From Streptomyces sp. NBC_01478 (GTDB taxonomy: Bacteria; Actinomycetota; Actinomycetes; Streptomycetales; Streptomycetaceae): a stretch of DNA of 64,000 bases. Shown in pieces: positions 62,805 through 64,000 of the stretch; within the stretch, counting starts at the first letter, position 1, and each line of letters starts with the position of its first letter. Both the position numbers and the translations under genes were made by a program. The notes beneath the pieces were generated by a model, which was not told the origin of the DNA, did no database searches, and worked only from the letters and a program-made list of their open reading frames with translations. Location of the stretch: positions 4,135,501 to 4,199,500 of the forward strand of contig NZ_CP109444.1 in assembly GCF_036227225.1 (NCBI RefSeq). The letters run 5' to 3'.

Positions 62805-64000
62805 TCAGCCCTCGTCGGTGGAGGCGGTGACGGAGGACGGGCTCGTCTGCTCCGCCGCCGCGGTCTTCTTCGACGTGGTCTTGGCGGCCTTCTTGGCCGT
62901 CGTCTTCTTGGCGGCCGTCTTCTTGGCCGCGGTCTTGGTGGCCGCCGCCTTCTTGGCGACCGCCTTCTTCGCCGGGGCCTTCTTGGCGGCCTTGCGAGCG
63001 GCCGTCTTCTTCACCGGCGCGTCAGCCTCGACCTCGGCCGCAGCCGCGACCTCGGCGGCCGGCGCTTCCTCCACCACGGCCGACGGTACGACCGTGACGG
63101 CCGCCTCCTCGGACGCGGTGGGCGCGGTGGCCTTGCGCACGGCACGACGCCGCGGGCGGGCCGGAGCCGCGCTCTCGGCGGGCGCCTCGGGCTGCTCGAC
63201 CTCGGCGGCCGGGGCGGGTGCCTCGACGACGACCGGTGCGGCGGCCTCGGTGACCGTCACGACGGCGGCCTCCTCGGACCCCGCCGGAGACCCGGCGGGC
63301 GCGGTCGCCTTGCGAGTCGCACGACGGCGCGTACGCCCCTTGGGCGCGGCGTCGTCGACGGCCGGGGCCTCGACCTCGACCACGGGGGCCTGGGTCTCCT
63401 CGACCGCGGGCGCCTCGACGACCGGGTCCTCCACGGCGGCGGGGGCGGCCTGCGCGGCGGACGCCGGCTCGGCCTCCTCGCGCACCTCGTGGACCTCACG
63501 CGGCTGCCGCGACTCACGGGACTCCGCCCTCGGCGCACCGGCCGGAGCCGACGCCCGCCGGCTCGTCCGGCGCCGCGAACGCCCGCCACGGGTGGCCGCG
63601 GCCTCCGCCTCGGCGGCGCTGCTGTACAGGTCCTCGTCGGGCCTGAACTCGGTCTCGGCGAACGGCACCGGCATGGCGACCTCGGCCGCCACCTCCGCCT
63701 CGGTCTCGACCTCGTCGGACTCGTGGTCGTGCTCGTGCGTGTCGTGGGCGTCCTGCCCGCTCCCGTCACCACCACGCCCGCGCCGCTTGCGCTTGCCGCC
63801 GCCACCGACCGAGGTCGGCTGCTCCATGTGCACGATCACGCCACGGCCGTTGCAGTGGACGCAGGTCTCGGAGAAGGACTCCAGCAGACCCTGTCCAACG
63901 CGCTTACGGGTCATCTGGACCAGGCCCAGCGAGGTGACCTCGGCGACCTGGTGCTTCGTACGGTCGCGTCCCAGGCACTCCAGGAGCCGCCGCAGGACGA
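62805..64000 (-). CDS. rne: Ribonuclease E/G, C-terminal part (5' end outside window)
   Basis: About 398 residues are visible. The right edge reads [20 protein letters not shown], then [20 protein letters not shown] and CNGRGVIVH: the end of the catalytic domain with the CxxC zinc-link (CVHC). The rest is a disordered C-terminal region, first Ala/Val/Glu/Pro-rich, with Arg-rich patches ([36 protein letters not shown]), then a Lys/Ala tail ([20 protein letters not shown]). Streptomyces RNase E has its scaffold sites, e.g. for PNPase, in such arms. The stop is at 62805, followed by a terminator. Confidence 0.95.
   Translation of the reverse strand, partial: VLRRLLECLGRDRTKHQVAEVTSLGLVQMTRKRVGQGLLESFSETCVHCNGRGVIVHMEQPTSVGGGGKRKRRGRGGDGSGQDAHDTHEHDHESDEVETEAEVAAEVAMPVPFAETEFRPDEDLYSSAAEAEAAATRGGRSRRRTSRRASAPAGAPRAESRESRQPREVHEVREEAEPASAAQAAPAAVEDPVVEAPAVEETQAPVVEVEAPAVDDAAPKGRTRRRATRKATAPAGSPAGSEEAAVVTVTEAAAPVVVEAPAPAAEVEQPEAPAESAAPARPRRRAVRKATAPTASEEAAVTVVPSAVVEEAPAAEVAAAAEVEADAPVKKTAARKAAKKAPAKKAVAKKAAATKTAAKKTAAKKTTAKKAAKTTSKKTAAAEQTSPSSVTASTDEG

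Overview
High-GC (about 70%) actinobacterial chromosome, almost certainly Streptomyces. The codon use is strongly G/C-ending, GTG starts are common, and the gene order matches the conserved Streptomyces core segment that runs tricorn protease - dnaJ/hrcA - hemW - lepA - rpsT - holA - comEC/comEA - leuS - rsfS - nadD - proA/proB - obg - rpmA - rplU - rne. No prophage, IS element, CRISPR array or large secondary-metabolite cluster is visible, and I saw no TTA leucine codon in the genes where I looked for one.

Layout. 1-8.3 kb: N-terminal part of a tricorn protease, a lipoprotein, a VOC protein/RsmE/nitronate monooxygenase operon, the dnaJ-hrcA heat-shock pair with a CIRCE operator, an MBL-fold hydrolase, a DUF3097 protein and a Uma2-type nuclease. 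8.4-16.5 kb: hemW, then a signalling block made of a SpoIIE/PP2C phosphatase divergent from a giant soluble poly-HAMP hybrid histidine kinase and a stand-alone response regulator. 16.6-24.5 kb: acyl-CoA ligase, lepA, rpsT, holA, arylamine N-acetyltransferase. 24.5-34.2 kb: comEC/comEA, DegV protein, a membrane protein and leuS. leuS is preceded by a short leader ORF with three consecutive Leu codons and an intrinsic terminator, which I read as ribosome-mediated attenuation.

34.3-37.4 kb: a translationally coupled pair, a transmembrane protein with NOX/ferric-reductase-type histidine spacing and a NuoF-like flavoprotein fused to a ferredoxin. This is a candidate uncharacterised transmembrane electron-transfer module. 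37.4-40.8 kb: two identical tRNA-Ala(GGC) genes bracket two tiny zinc-ribbon proteins, a DHA2-type MFS exporter and its divergent XRE regulator. 40.8-48.3 kb: histidine phosphatase, rsfS, a degenerate LCP protein, nadD, two 53-residue membrane proteins, an M48 protease and two membrane proteins sharing a VVFDExFVRAA motif.

48.3-59.6 kb: proA and proB flank a small gene. Upstream of proB, and separating it from obg, lies a wall-polymer locus: a GT2 glycosyltransferase, a membrane-anchored TagF-like polymerase, a fused CDP-ribitol synthase (IspD-type cytidylyltransferase plus SDR), a sulfotransferase-like protein and a PhoD phosphodiesterase. With the LCP protein this suggests a polyol-phosphate (teichoic-acid-like) wall polymer. 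60.4-64 kb: obg, rpmA, rplU and the C-terminal part of RNase E/G.

At a finer scale the window holds a palindromic Streptomyces intergenic repeat, 24-bp, 31-bp and about 141-bp tandem repeats, long G-rich spacers, many intrinsic terminators, and several TAnnnT-N6/7-start arrangements that suggest leaderless transcripts.
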